Positions 1-8,465 of a stretch of DNA of 54,972 nucleotides are shown here, one piece after another (within the stretch, counting starts at the first letter, position 1; each line of letters starts with the position of its first letter). Both the position numbers and the translations under genes were made by a program. Origin of the DNA: Streptomyces sp. WAC 04229 (GTDB lineage: Bacteria; Actinomycetota; Actinomycetes; Streptomycetales; Streptomycetaceae). The notes beneath the pieces were generated by a model. It saw only the letters and a list, made by a program, of their open reading frames with translations, had not been told where the DNA came from and ran no database searches. The stretch is from positions 1-54,972 of the forward strand of contig NZ_QHJH01000033.1 in assembly GCF_003947455.1 (NCBI RefSeq). Direction: 5' to 3'.

Positions 1-969
1 GACCAGGGGGGCGAGGCGGGGGTCGGCGCCGAGGCGCTCGTCCACGGCGTACGGGTCGGCGTCCAGGTCGAAGAGCCGCCGCAGGCGCTGCACGGAGGTG
101 GTCAGGTCGCGCAGGTCGGTGAGGTGGAGGCGGGCGTCGAGCCAGCCGCCGCCGTTGCCCTGGACGCGCGTGCGCTCCTCGACGGCGACGATGCCGGTGC
201 CGTACGGCAGCCGCAGGGTGCGCCGGTAGCGGCGCCGGCCGGGCGGGCCGCTCACCTCCTCCACGCCGGCGACGGCCTCCCGCTGGAGCAGGTCGAAGAC
301 GGGGCCGGCCTGGTAGGGGCCGCGGTGGGCGAGGCGCAGCGGGACTCCGGCGGACGGGGTAGCGGTGCGGGAGGCGGCCCGGTCGGCCGCCGGGGCGGCG
401 GCGCGGACGTCGCTCGGGGTGGCCGCGTACACGGCCCGGATGGTGTCGTTGAACTGCCGCACGCTGGCGAACCCGGAGGCGAAGGCGATCTCGGTGACCG
501 GCAGCCCGGTGGTCTGCAGCAGGACGCGCGCGGTGTGCGCCCGCTGGGCCCGGGCTAGGGCGACGGGCCCGGCGCCCAGCTCGGCGGTGAGCTGCCGCTG
601 CACCTGGCGGGCGCTGTAGCCGAGGCGGACGGCGAGTCCGGCGACGCCCTCGCGGTCGACGACGCCGTCCCCGATCAGCCGCATGGCCCGGCCGACGACG
701 TCGGCGCGGACGTTCCAGTCCGCCGAGCCCGGCACGGCGTCGGGGCGGCACCGCCGGCAGGCCCGGAACCCCGAGCCCTGCGCGGCGGCCGCCGTCGCGA
801 AGAACCGCACGTTGCGCCGCTTCGGCGTGACCGCCGGGCAGCTGGGCCGGCAGTAGATGCCGGTCGTGCGCACGGCGAAGAAGAACGCGCCGTCGAACCG
901 GGCGTCCCGGCTGCGTACGGCCTCGTACCTGCTGTCCTCGTGCGCTGTGCGCTGTGCTGTCTCGGTCAC
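1..969 (-). CDS. Ada-AlkA type DNA alkylation repair protein (3' end beyond window)
   Basis: This gene runs off the left edge, so only the first 323 residues are visible. Reading from GTG 969, Cys40, Cys44, Cys71 and Cys74 reproduce exactly the 4-27-3 spacing of the zinc and methyl-acceptor cysteines of E. coli Ada (38/42/69/72). Cys40 would be the methylphosphotriester acceptor. An AraC-type helix-turn-helix follows at about residues 100-190, then an AlkA N-terminal-like domain. The HhH-GPD glycosylase domain with its catalytic Asp should lie outside the window. The protein is expected both to sense methylated DNA and to excise alkylated bases. GTG 969 has a GGAG about 10 nt upstream; the in-frame ATG 1020 has no ribosome binding site. 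Confidence 0.93.
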   Translation of the reverse strand, partial: MTETAQRTAHEDSRYEAVRSRDARFDGAFFFAVRTTGIYCRPSCPAVTPKRRNVRFFATAAAAQGSGFRACRRCRPDAVPGSADWNVRADVVGRAMRLIGDGVVDREGVAGLAVRLGYSARQVQRQLTAELGAGPVALARAQRAHTARVLLQTTGLPVTEIAFASGFASVRQFNDTIRAVYAATPSDVRAAAPAADRAASRTATPSAGVPLRLAHRGPYQAGPVFDLLQREAVAGVEEVSGPPGRRRYRRTLRLPYGTGIVAVEERTRVQGNGGGWLDARLHLTDLRDLTTSVQRLRRLFDLDADPYAVDERLGADPRLAPLV

Positions 970-1060
970 GCTGTCCAGTCTCCGCCAGTCCGGCGGACCG
1001 GGCTGGCGGAAATCGGACATGACGTCGGGCACGGCGTGCGAGCGTGGCCGGAGCGGGTGG

Positions 1061-2173
1061 CTACCGGGGGCCGCCGCCCCGCTTGGCCTCCATCGCCGCC
1101 CGGCCCATGGCGCCCCGGCGCTTCCACTCCTTGCGCATCTCCGCCCGCACCCGGGCGTCGGTCTTGGCGATGATGCGCTGGTTCTCCCGCATCAGCTTGC
1201 GGTAGCTCTCCAGCCGCCGTTCGGGCAGCTCGCCGGAGTCGAGGGCGCCGAGGACGGCGCAGCCCGGCTCGCGCTCGTGAGCGCAGTCGTGGAACCGGCA
1301 GTCCCGGGCCAGCTCCTCGATCTCGGCGAACACCTGCCCGACGCCGCTGCTCGCGTCCCACAGGCCGACGCCGCGCAGCCCCGGGGTGTCGATCAGCACC
1401 CCGCCGCCGGGCAGGGCGAGCAGGTTGCGGGTGGTCGTGGTGTGCCGTCCCTTGCCGTCGACGTCCCGGATCCGCTGGACGTCCATGACGTCCTCGCCGA
1501 GCAGGGCGTTGGCGAGCGTGGACTTGCCGGCGCCGGACTGTCCGAGCAGCACCGCCGTGCCGCCGACGACGACGGCGCCCAGCACGTCGAGCCCCTCGCC
1601 CTGCTCGGCGCTGACGGTGAGCACCGGCACGCCGGGCGCGCTGGTCTCCACGTCCTGGACGAGATGCGCCAGGGTCACCGGGTCGGGCACGAGGTCGGCC
1701 TTGGTGAGAACGACCACGGGCTGCGCCCCGGACTCCCAGGCGAGCGCGAGGAACCGCTCGATCCGGGCGAGGTCCAGCTCGGCCGCGAGCGACACGGCGA
1801 CGATCGCGTGATCGACGTTGGCGGCGAGGATCTGCCCCTCGGACCGCTTGGAGGAGGTGGAGCGCACGAAGGCGGTACGACGCGGCAGACACGTGCGTAC
1901 GTAGCGCGGGTTGCCGTCCGGTTCGAGGGCGACCCAGTCGCCGGTGCAGACGACCCGCAGGGGGTCGTGCGGGGTGACGAACGCGGTGTCGGCCCGCACG
2001 GTGCCGTCGGCGGTGACGACGTCGCACTGGCCCCGGTCGACCCGTACGACGCGGCCCGGCAGGAGCCCTTCGGCGGCGTACGGGGAGAAGGTGTCGGCCC
2101 AGTCCTCGTCCCAGCCGTAGGGGGTCAGGGCGGAGGAGGGGGAGGTGGACGGGGTGGAAGCGTGGGAAGACAA
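1061..2173 (-). CDS. rsgA: Ribosome small subunit-dependent GTPase RsgA
   Basis: RsgA is a circularly permuted GTPase that helps mature the 30S subunit. An OB-like N-terminal domain comes first, followed by G4 (TKADL), G1 (GQSGAGKST) and G3 (DTPGLRG) in the permuted order. A C-terminal zinc site, CRFHDCAHEREPGC, has the expected C-x4-C-x-H-x5-C spacing. I prefer the TTG start at 2173, with AAGGG about 8 nt upstream, which gives 370 aa. An in-frame GTG at 2212 would add 13 residues. A short SD-preceded reading frame (2237-2308) lies just upstream on the same strand. Confidence 0.94.
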   Translation of the reverse strand: MSSHASTPSTSPSSALTPYGWDEDWADTFSPYAAEGLLPGRVVRVDRGQCDVVTADGTVRADTAFVTPHDPLRVVCTGDWVALEPDGNPRYVRTCLPRRTAFVRSTSSKRSEGQILAANVDHAIVAVSLAAELDLARIERFLALAWESGAQPVVVLTKADLVPDPVTLAHLVQDVETSAPGVPVLTVSAEQGEGLDVLGAVVVGGTAVLLGQSGAGKSTLANALLGEDVMDVQRIRDVDGKGRHTTTTRNLLALPGGGVLIDTPGLRGVGLWDASSGVGQVFAEIEELARDCRFHDCAHEREPGCAVLGALDSGELPERRLESYRKLMRENQRIIAKTDARVRAEMRKEWKRRGAMGRAAMEAKRGGGPR

Positions 2174-2236
2174 GGGGTGACCCTTCACAGGGGTGGCCCC
2201 GGCACCGCGCACACACGGACGCGGGAAAGGAGTGAG

Positions 2237-2308
2237 TCAGCCGGCGGCCACGGAGGTGGACTGGATGAACTTCCGGATGCGGGCAACGCCCATCGCGGCG
2301 ACAGCCAT
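2237..2308 (-). CDS. 23-aa micro-ORF upstream of rsgA (putative leader peptide)
   Basis: An ATG at 2308 opens a 23-codon frame ending in TGA, with basic and hydrophobic character (it contains VARIRKFIQSTSV). A near-ideal GGAGG sits 9 nt before the ATG, a much better site than that of rsgA itself. The stop lies 24 nt before the GTG at 2212 and 63 nt before the preferred TTG. It could be a translated leader for rsgA or a free-standing microprotein. I do not recognise a family, and the call rests on the ribosome binding site and position. Confidence 0.45.
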   Translation of the reverse strand: MAVAAMGVARIRKFIQSTSVAAG

Positions 2309-2533
2309 CGGTCAACACCTCCACTTCACGTGAAACGAGCACCGTCGGCGGAGTGACCGCCGAGCCGCGCACAACCTTAGCCACGCCCGTGGGGACGCAC
2401 CAGCCAATTACTGGCAAGACCCCTAGGCCTGGCGGGTCCACACGGCCCGCGGACGGCACGCGGAGCAGACCCCGCACGCCTCCGGCCCCCTGAGGCGCGC
2501 TGCCCGGACGGACATCGGCGCGGCGGCGGCCGC

Positions 2534-2926
2534 CTATGGTCCTGCGGTGGCCGGAGCGGCCTCGTGGCCGGCGGTGTCGCGCACCCCGAGGCGGAGGTGC
2601 TCGACGTGGTAGAGGGCTTGGTCGAGCAGCTCGGCGACGTGGTTGTCGTAGAGGGAGTAGACGATGCTGCGGCCCTGGCGCTCGCCCGTCACCAGGCCGA
2701 GGTTGCGCAGCAGGCGGAGTTGGTGGGAGCAGGCCGAGTTCTCCATGCCGACGGCCTCGGCGAGGTCGCCGACCGAGCAGGGCCCCTCCTGGAGGCGGGC
2801 GAGGATGTAGAGCCGGGAGGGTGTGGCCAGGGCCTGGAGGGTGGCGGCGACATCGGCGGTGCCGACGGTGTCGAGGCGCTCGCGGGTGCTGGCGCTGCTG
2901 GTGGCGGTGTCGCGTCCGTGACCCAT
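2534..2926 (-). CDS. ArsR/SmtB-family metal-sensing repressor
   Basis: This 130-aa winged-helix repressor has the ArsR recognition region around residues 50-85 (SVGDLAEAVG, then SACSHQLRLLRNLGLV). The C-terminal helix carries Asp94, His96, His107 and His110. That is the DxH-x10-HxxH alpha-5 metal site of CzrA/SmtB proteins, which bind Zn(II), Co(II) or Ni(II); the ArsR alpha-3 cysteine motif is absent. It is divergent from a P1B-4 metal ATPase, so autoregulated control of that exporter is the obvious inference. ATG 2926 follows GAGG closely; ATGs at 2935 and 2938 are alternatives. Confidence 0.9.
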   Translation of the reverse strand: MGHGRDTATSSASTRERLDTVGTADVAATLQALATPSRLYILARLQEGPCSVGDLAEAVGMENSACSHQLRLLRNLGLVTGERQGRSIVYSLYDNHVAELLDQALYHVEHLRLGVRDTAGHEAAPATAGP

Positions 2927-2950
2927 GGACCTCATCATACCGTCGACTAT

Positions 2951-2964
2951 TGAAGACCTGTTCA
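2951..2964. promoter_or_regulatory. Candidate ArsR/SmtB operator, TGAA-N6-TTCA
   Basis: In the short gap between the ArsR gene and the metal ATPase, TGAA GACCTG TTCA matches the core TGAA-N6-TTCA symmetry of SmtB/CzrA-type operators. Binding here would shut off both divergent promoters. The outer bases are not strongly symmetric, so this is a candidate only. Confidence 0.55.
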
Positions 2965-3022
2965 CATGTTCCTGTACGGTGGGATCGTCGTGCCGGTCCC
3001 GCCCGTGAAGGGTTGCTTCGTC

Positions 3023-5002
3023 ATGTCTTCTGTCCTGGACCAGCGGTCCGCGCCGCCCGCAGGCGCCGCTCGCCAGGCCCCACCGCGCCGCCGTACCCGC
3101 CTCCTCGCACTGCCGGAGGCACGCTGGGCGCTCGCAGCGCTGGTGCTCTTCCTCCTCGCCCTGCCCCTCTACCTGCTGGACGGCCCCGCCTGGCTGTGGG
3201 GCACCCTGTTCGCCGCGACCTACGTCTCCGGCGGCTGGGAGCCGGGGTGGGAGGGCCTGAAGGCGCTGAAGGACAAGACGCTGGACGTGGATCTGCTGAT
3301 GGTCGTCGCCGCTCTGGGGGCAGCCGCGATCGGACAGGTCCTCGACGGCGCGTTGCTGATCGTCATCTTCGCCACCTCCGGCGCTCTGGAGGCCGTCGCC
3401 ACCGCGCGGACCGCCGACTCCGTGCGCGGCCTCCTCGACCTCGCCCCCACCACCGCGACCCGGCTCCTGCCGGACGGCACCGAGGAGACGGTCGAGACCG
3501 CGCACCTGGCGGTGGGGGACACGCTCCTGGTCCGGCCCGGCGAGCGGATCGGCGCGGACGGGCAGGTCCTCGACGGGGCCGGCGACGTCGACCAAGCCAC
3601 CATCACCGGCGAGCCGCTGCCCGTGGCCAAGCAGTCCGGCGACGAGGTCTTCGCCGGCACCGTCAACGGCACCGGCTCCCTGCGCGTGCGGGTCGAGCGC
3701 GACCCGTCGGACTCGGTGATCGCCCGGATCGTGCGGATGGTCGAGGAAGCCTCCGAGACCAAGGCCCCCACCCAGCTCTTCATCGAGAAGATCGAGCAGC
3801 GCTACTCGATCGGCATGGTGATCGCGACCCTCGCCGTCTTCGGCGTCCCGCTCGCCCTGGGCGACACCGTCTCCGCGGCGCTGCTGCGGGCGATGACGTT
3901 CATGATCGTGGCCTCGCCGTGCGCGGTCGTCCTGTCCACGATGCCGCCGCTGCTGTCCGCCATCGCCAACGCCGGACGGCGCGGCGTGCTCGCCAAGTCC
4001 GCCGTCGTCATGGAACGCCTCGGCCGGATCGACACCGTGGCCCTGGACAAGACCGGCACCCTCACCGAGGGCACTCCTCGCGTCACCGACCTGCGCCCTC
4101 TGCCCGGCAGCGGCCTCGACGAGGAGGCACTGCTGGCGCTGACCGCGTCCGCCGAGCATCCCAGCGAGCACCCGCTCGCCCGCGCCGTCGTCGCCGCCGC
4201 CCGCGAGCGCGCCCTGCCCCTGGGCAGCGCCGAGAACTTCGCCTCCGCGCCCGGCCGGGGCGTGACCGCTGCGGTCGGCGGCCACACCGTCGCGGTCGGA
4301 ACCCCCGCCCACCTCCTGGACACGGCCACCGGCGACCGGCCGGTGCGAGCGGTGGTCGCCGAGTTGGAGGAAACCGGACGGACCGCCGTCGTCGTCCTGC
4401 GCGACCGGGAGCCGGTGGGCGTGCTGGGCATCGCGGACCGGCTCCGCCCTGACGCGGCGGCCACCGTCGCCGCTCTCACCCGGCTGACCGGTCGCACTCC
4501 GATCCTGCTGACCGGTGACAACGAGCGCGCCGCCCGGCACCTGGCCGCCGAGGTCGGCATCACCGACGTCCGCGCCGGACTCCTGCCGCAGGACAAGGTG
4601 GCAGCCGTCAGGGAGTGGGAAGCCCAGGGGCGCCGGGTGCTGGTCGTCGGCGACGGCGTCAACGACGCCCCCGCCCTGGCCGCCGCGCACTCGGGCATCG
4701 CGATGGGCAGGGCGGGCTCCGATCTCGCCCTGGAAACCGCCGACGCCGTCGTCGTCCGCGACGAACTCGCCACCATCCCCTCCATCGTCCAGCTCTCCCG
4801 CACCGCACGACGCCTCGTCATCCAGAACCTGGCCGTCGCCGGGACGTTCATCACGGTGCTGGTCGCCTGGGACCTCATGGGCACCCTGCCCCTGCCACTC
4901 GGTGTCGCCGGCCACGAGGGATCCACCGTCGTCGTCGGCCTCAACGGCCTGCGCCTGCTGCGCGAGACTGCTTGGCCCCGCCTCACCAAGGAGACCGCGT
5001 GA
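3023..5002 (+). CDS. P1B-4 type heavy-metal exporting ATPase (CoaT/CtpD-like)
   Basis: This 659-aa inner-membrane ATPase has no N-terminal heavy-metal-binding domain. Its sixth-membrane-segment motif is SPC (298-300), not CPC, and the eighth-segment region carries HEGST (631-635). These two motifs define the P1B-4 group, which exports Co(II), and in several species Fe(II) or Ni(II). The phosphorylation site DKTGTLTEG starts at Asp342, and TGE (actuator) and GDGVNDAP (hinge) are intact. The ATG at 3023 has AAGGG about 10 nt upstream; an ATG at 2966 would overlap the operator region. The stop overlaps the start of the ferredoxin gene, and the divergent ArsR protein is the likely repressor. Confidence 0.93.
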   Translation: MSSVLDQRSAPPAGAARQAPPRRRTRLLALPEARWALAALVLFLLALPLYLLDGPAWLWGTLFAATYVSGGWEPGWEGLKALKDKTLDVDLLMVVAALGAAAIGQVLDGALLIVIFATSGALEAVATARTADSVRGLLDLAPTTATRLLPDGTEETVETAHLAVGDTLLVRPGERIGADGQVLDGAGDVDQATITGEPLPVAKQSGDEVFAGTVNGTGSLRVRVERDPSDSVIARIVRMVEEASETKAPTQLFIEKIEQRYSIGMVIATLAVFGVPLALGDTVSAALLRAMTFMIVASPCAVVLSTMPPLLSAIANAGRRGVLAKSAVVMERLGRIDTVALDKTGTLTEGTPRVTDLRPLPGSGLDEEALLALTASAEHPSEHPLARAVVAAARERALPLGSAENFASAPGRGVTAAVGGHTVAVGTPAHLLDTATGDRPVRAVVAELEETGRTAVVVLRDREPVGVLGIADRLRPDAAATVAALTRLTGRTPILLTGDNERAARHLAAEVGITDVRAGLLPQDKVAAVREWEAQGRRVLVVGDGVNDAPALAAAHSGIAMGRAGSDLALETADAVVVRDELATIPSIVQLSRTARRLVIQNLAVAGTFITVLVAWDLMGTLPLPLGVAGHEGSTVVVGLNGLRLLRETAWPRLTKETA

Positions 5003-5406
5003 GCAAGCGCACCCGCCGATCCGCACCCGCCACCGGGGCCGCGCGGCCGACCGTGACCGTCTGCCGAGGATGCTGCTGCGGCACCCCCAAGGTCCCCGGC
5101 ATCAACCACACCGCCCAACTCCGCGACCTGCGCCGTGCCCTCGACGGCAGCGCGACCGTACGGGCCACCGACTGCCTCGACGCCTGCGAACACGCCAACG
5201 TCATGGTCGTTCAGCCCTCTGCCGAAGGCCGCCGCAACGGCGGCCGGCCCGTCTGGCTCGGCCTCGTCAACGACCCCGACGCCACCACGGACATCACCGC
5301 CTGGATCAAGGACGGCGGCCCCGGCCTCACCGAGCCGCCCGACATCCTCGACCTCTACACCTTCCGTCCCTCCCGCCGCGTCCGAGCCGAACTCCACGAC
5401 GAGTAA
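4999..5406 (+). CDS. Thioredoxin-like (2Fe-2S) ferredoxin-domain protein
   Basis: This 135-aa protein begins at a GTG that overlaps the TGA of the metal ATPase, so the two are translationally coupled. Cysteines at 22, 25, 26 and 27 (VCRGCCCG) and at 59 and 63 (DCLDAC) resemble the C...C...C-x3-C layout of thioredoxin-like [2Fe-2S] ferredoxins. The segment EHANVMVVQP after the second pair fits that fold. Coupling to a P1B-4 exporter suggests a role in Co or Fe handling, for instance a redox partner, a cluster carrier or a metal-responsive accessory. That role is inferred; only the cysteine pattern and the coupling are seen. The extra cysteines in CRGCCC are unusual. Confidence 0.8.
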   Translation: MSKRTRRSAPATGAARPTVTVCRGCCCGTPKVPGINHTAQLRDLRRALDGSATVRATDCLDACEHANVMVVQPSAEGRRNGGRPVWLGLVNDPDATTDITAWIKDGGPGLTEPPDILDLYTFRPSRRVRAELHDE

Positions 5407-5516
5407 CGCTCACAGCGCCGATGTCGCGGCGCCGCCGCGGCCTGCCTCCTGTGACACCCCGGGGCAGGGGCGCTCGAGCGGGACGGAGCGCTGGGGCGGG
5501 CCCTCGGGGCACCGCC

Positions 5517-5969
5517 TCATGATGCGGGTGCCTTGCCGCGGTCGGGGCGTGGGACCCGGCGTGGGTCGATGAGCGTGATGGTGGTGAGCACGGCGAGGAC
5601 CGCGAGGGCCGCGGACGCGCCCAGTACGGCTCGGGCACCGTCGGTGACGGCCTGGTCGCCGTGGCCGCCGTTGAGAGTGAAGAGCGAGCCGAGCGCCGCG
5701 GTGCCGACGCCGGCGCCGAGAGAAGCGAGGGTGGAGACGGTCCCGGCCACCATGCCGGCTCGTTCGGGGGCCGTGACCCGCACGGCGACCGCCATCACGG
5801 GCGCGCCGGCGATTCCGCCGCCGGCTCCCCAGGCGAGCAGCGGCAAGAGCAGGATCCACCACGGTGTCTCCGGTGTGATCAGCAGCGCCAGTGCGGCGAG
5901 GCCGACGCCACTCCACCGGCCTCGGTACACCCCAACCGCCTGCTCAACCTGGACCGTTTCCGCCGTCAC
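5517..5969 (-). pseudogene. C-terminal fragment of a DHA2-type MFS efflux transporter
   Basis: The frame encodes only about the last four membrane helices of a 14-TM drug/proton antiporter. It includes a glycine-rich helix with GAGGGIAGAPVMAVAVRV and the loop TAPERAGMVAGTVSTLASLG, both typical of the C-terminal half. The first roughly 300 residues are missing and nothing resembling them lies upstream, where a run of seven or more G residues and unrecognised sequence begin near 5970. An ATG at 5969 is present but follows no good ribosome binding site. This is most likely a deletion relic, not a small transporter. Confidence 0.7.
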
Positions 5970-6175
5970 GACCCAGATCCGCAGCGAACTCGGGCGGGGG
6001 GGGACATCCGTGCGCGTGCGTCCTGTGTGCCGCCGACGGGTTCGAAGTCACCTGACGCCGAACTGCGGCTTCCCGGCGGGCTGATCGCCCCCCCACCCAC
6101 ACCCGCTCGGCCCGAGACGGTCCGGGTCAGCTGCCGGGAGCACCGTCGAACAGCTCCTGTTCCCGCACGAGCGGG

Positions 6176-7699
6176 TCAGATGTCGCGTCGTTTCAGGGGC
6201 TTGGTCGCCGGGCCCTCGATCACCTTGCCGTCCGTGTCGAAGCGGGAACCGTGGCAGGGGCACTCCCAGGCGCGTTCGGCCGCGTTGAAGGCCACCAGAC
6301 AGCCGAGGTGCGTGCAGCGTGCCGAAAGGGCGTGCAGCGCGCCCGCCTCGTCCCGGTAGACCGCCAGCCGGTCGCCGCCCGCCCTGACCACCGCGCCCTC
6401 GCCCGGCGGCAGCGCGTCCACCGGCGGTACGGGCCGCAGCCGGTCGCCGACGAAGTGACCGGCCACCTCGGCCTGCGCCCTGAGCAGCGCAGGCGCCTCG
6501 CGCACCGCCGTACGCAGCCGCCGCGGGTCGTACAGTCCCGCCCACGCGCACTCCTCGCCGGTGATCAACGCGGTGAGCAGCCGGCCCGCCATCATGCCGC
6601 CGCTCAGCCCCCAACCGCCGAAGCCGGTGGCGACGTACGTGTGCCGTGCCCCCGGGTGCAGCGGACCCACCATCGGCACGGTGTCGGAGGGGTCGATGTC
6701 CTGGGTGGCCCAGGCGTGGGTGAGGTCGACGCCGGGGAAGTGCTCGCCCGCCCACGCGGACAGGCGCGCGAAGCGCTCCCGGGTGTCGCCCGTGCCGGGC
6801 GTGAAGTGCTCGCCGGTCACGACGAGCAGCCTGCGTCCCTCTTCGTCCAGCGGCGCCGTGCGGACCGAGCGGGTGTTGTCCTCCGGCGTGATGAACATGC
6901 CGTCGACGTCGCGGTCCGCCTCGACGCTCCCGGCGACGACCAGCTCGCGGCGCGGGGAGAGGCGGGCGAAGAGCAGCGCCCGGTCGAAGACCGGGTAGTG
7001 CGTGGCGACCACGACGTCCCGGGCGGTGACGGTGAACCCGGTGCCGGTCGACACGCGGCACGGCGTGCCCTCGTCCAGACCTTGGACGGGGGTGTCCTCG
7101 AAGATCACGCCGCCGTGCGCCTCCAGATCCTCGGCGAGGGCCAGCAGGTACTTGCGGGGATGGAACTGGGCCTGCCCGGTCACCCGGACCGCGCCCGCGA
7201 CCGGGAACGGCAGCCCCGTCTCCGTCACGAAGGACGCGGGCAGCCCCGCCTCCCGCGCCGCGTCCGCCTCGGCCCGCAGCTCGTCCACCCGGCCCGGGTC
7301 ACGGACGTAGGTGTACGCGTCCCGGGTCTCCCAGTCGCAGTCGATGCCCAGGTCCGCCACGATGCCGGCGGCCCGGTCGACGGCCTCGGACTGCGAGCGG
7401 GCGTACAGGCGGGCGCCCTCCGGGCCGCGGGTACGGCGCAGCCGGTCGTAGATCAGCGTGTGCAGGGCGGTCAGCTTCGCGCTGGTGTGCCCGGTGACGC
7501 CGGCGGCGACCCGCCCGGCCTCCAGCACCGCGACCCGGCGCCCGGCCCGCCCCAGCTCCCAGGCCGCGCTGAGCCCGGCGACCCCGGCGCCGATCACGAC
7601 GACATCGACTTCCAGGTCCTGCGCGAGGGCGGGGCGCGGCACACCACCCGGCGCCGTCTGAAGCCAGTACGAGGCGTTGACCTGCACATTCTCCGTCAT
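6176..7699 (-). CDS. FAD-dependent oxidoreductase with C-terminal Rieske domain
   Basis: This 507-aa flavoprotein begins with a dinucleotide-binding motif (VVIGAGVAGLSAAWELG) of the DAO family, followed by the substrate domain. It ends in a Rieske [2Fe-2S] domain in which CTHLGC and CPCHGSRFD supply the Cys-His ligands. This fusion is common in actinobacteria and cyanobacteria and its substrate is generally unknown. The ATG at 7699 (MTENVQ) is chosen by family-like N-terminal length. An in-frame GTG at 7747 would add 16 residues, and neither start has a strong ribosome binding site. The gene stands alone; its product is expected to be cytoplasmic. Confidence 0.9.
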   Translation of the reverse strand: MTENVQVNASYWLQTAPGGVPRPALAQDLEVDVVVIGAGVAGLSAAWELGRAGRRVAVLEAGRVAAGVTGHTSAKLTALHTLIYDRLRRTRGPEGARLYARSQSEAVDRAAGIVADLGIDCDWETRDAYTYVRDPGRVDELRAEADAAREAGLPASFVTETGLPFPVAGAVRVTGQAQFHPRKYLLALAEDLEAHGGVIFEDTPVQGLDEGTPCRVSTGTGFTVTARDVVVATHYPVFDRALLFARLSPRRELVVAGSVEADRDVDGMFITPEDNTRSVRTAPLDEEGRRLLVVTGEHFTPGTGDTRERFARLSAWAGEHFPGVDLTHAWATQDIDPSDTVPMVGPLHPGARHTYVATGFGGWGLSGGMMAGRLLTALITGEECAWAGLYDPRRLRTAVREAPALLRAQAEVAGHFVGDRLRPVPPVDALPPGEGAVVRAGGDRLAVYRDEAGALHALSARCTHLGCLVAFNAAERAWECPCHGSRFDTDGKVIEGPATKPLKRRDI

Positions 7700-7799
7700 G
7701 CGGGCCGAGTACCCCGATGCCGCGGCTCCACTGCCGCGCCGGGTCACGACGCGCCGGCCACCGTCGTTCGCCCGGGCGGGACCGGGCGGCGCGGGCCCG

Positions 7800-8345
7800 C
7801 TAGAAGGTGTAGCGGGTGTGGCTGAACACCTGGCCGTCGTGCCCGAAGCCGTAGGCCGTGCCGGGTGCCACCGCGAACAGCAGGTCCTTGCCCTCGCGGA
7901 TGCTGTCGCCGAAGCCGTGGAACACCCCCTGGGGCGAGGTGATGTGGTCCCCGTACTGTGCCTCGAACGCGGCCAGGACCTCGTCCTGCCGCGCCGGATC
8001 CGTCACCCGCTCCGCCGTGCCCTCGATCACGATGTCGAGACCTTCGGAGAGTGAGTTGCGCCCCGTGGTCAGTGCGCAGTGGGGATCGGCGGCCAGGTTC
8101 TTCGCCTTCTGCTCCCCCGACCCGGTGCTGAAGTGCAGTGCCCCGTCGTGCCAGGCGGCGATCAGCGGCGTGACGTGCAGGCGGCCGTCCGGCCGGATCG
8201 TGGTGATCCAGAAGACCTCGGCGGCCCGCAGCCGGCGCTGGGCCTCGGCCCAGTCCGTGGCGGTGACGTTCTCCGCGCCCGGGCGCGGATTGAGGGCGGA
8301 GCTGTAGCGGGCGTCGAGTTCGGTCCTGGGCTGCTTCGGCGTCAT
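7800..8345 (-). CDS. Pyridoxamine 5'-phosphate oxidase-like flavin/F420-binding protein
   Basis: This 181-aa split-barrel protein has the pattern of small PNPOx-like proteins of actinobacteria. The segment VFWITTIRPDGRLHVTPLIAAW is followed by HFSTGSGEQKAKNLAADPHC, the conserved substrate/flavin loop, and a C-terminal aromatic tail. Such proteins bind FMN or F420 and reduce varied substrates; true pyridoxamine phosphate oxidase activity should not be assumed. GGAAGGGG lies about 7 nt before ATG 8345. It is downstream of the small permease gene on the same strand, separated by about 120 bp. Confidence 0.85.
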   Translation of the reverse strand: MTPKQPRTELDARYSSALNPRPGAENVTATDWAEAQRRLRAAEVFWITTIRPDGRLHVTPLIAAWHDGALHFSTGSGEQKAKNLAADPHCALTTGRNSLSEGLDIVIEGTAERVTDPARQDEVLAAFEAQYGDHITSPQGVFHGFGDSIREGKDLLFAVAPGTAYGFGHDGQVFSHTRYTF

Positions 8346-8465
8346 GCGGAACCCCTTCCCTTCATGTCACCAGGGCTACGCAGCCCGTGATGAAGGAACG
8401 CTCGTCCGCCGCAGGCCACAGCATGCCGTCGCCGCCCCCGCTTGGGGCACGCCCGTCCGGCTCGC

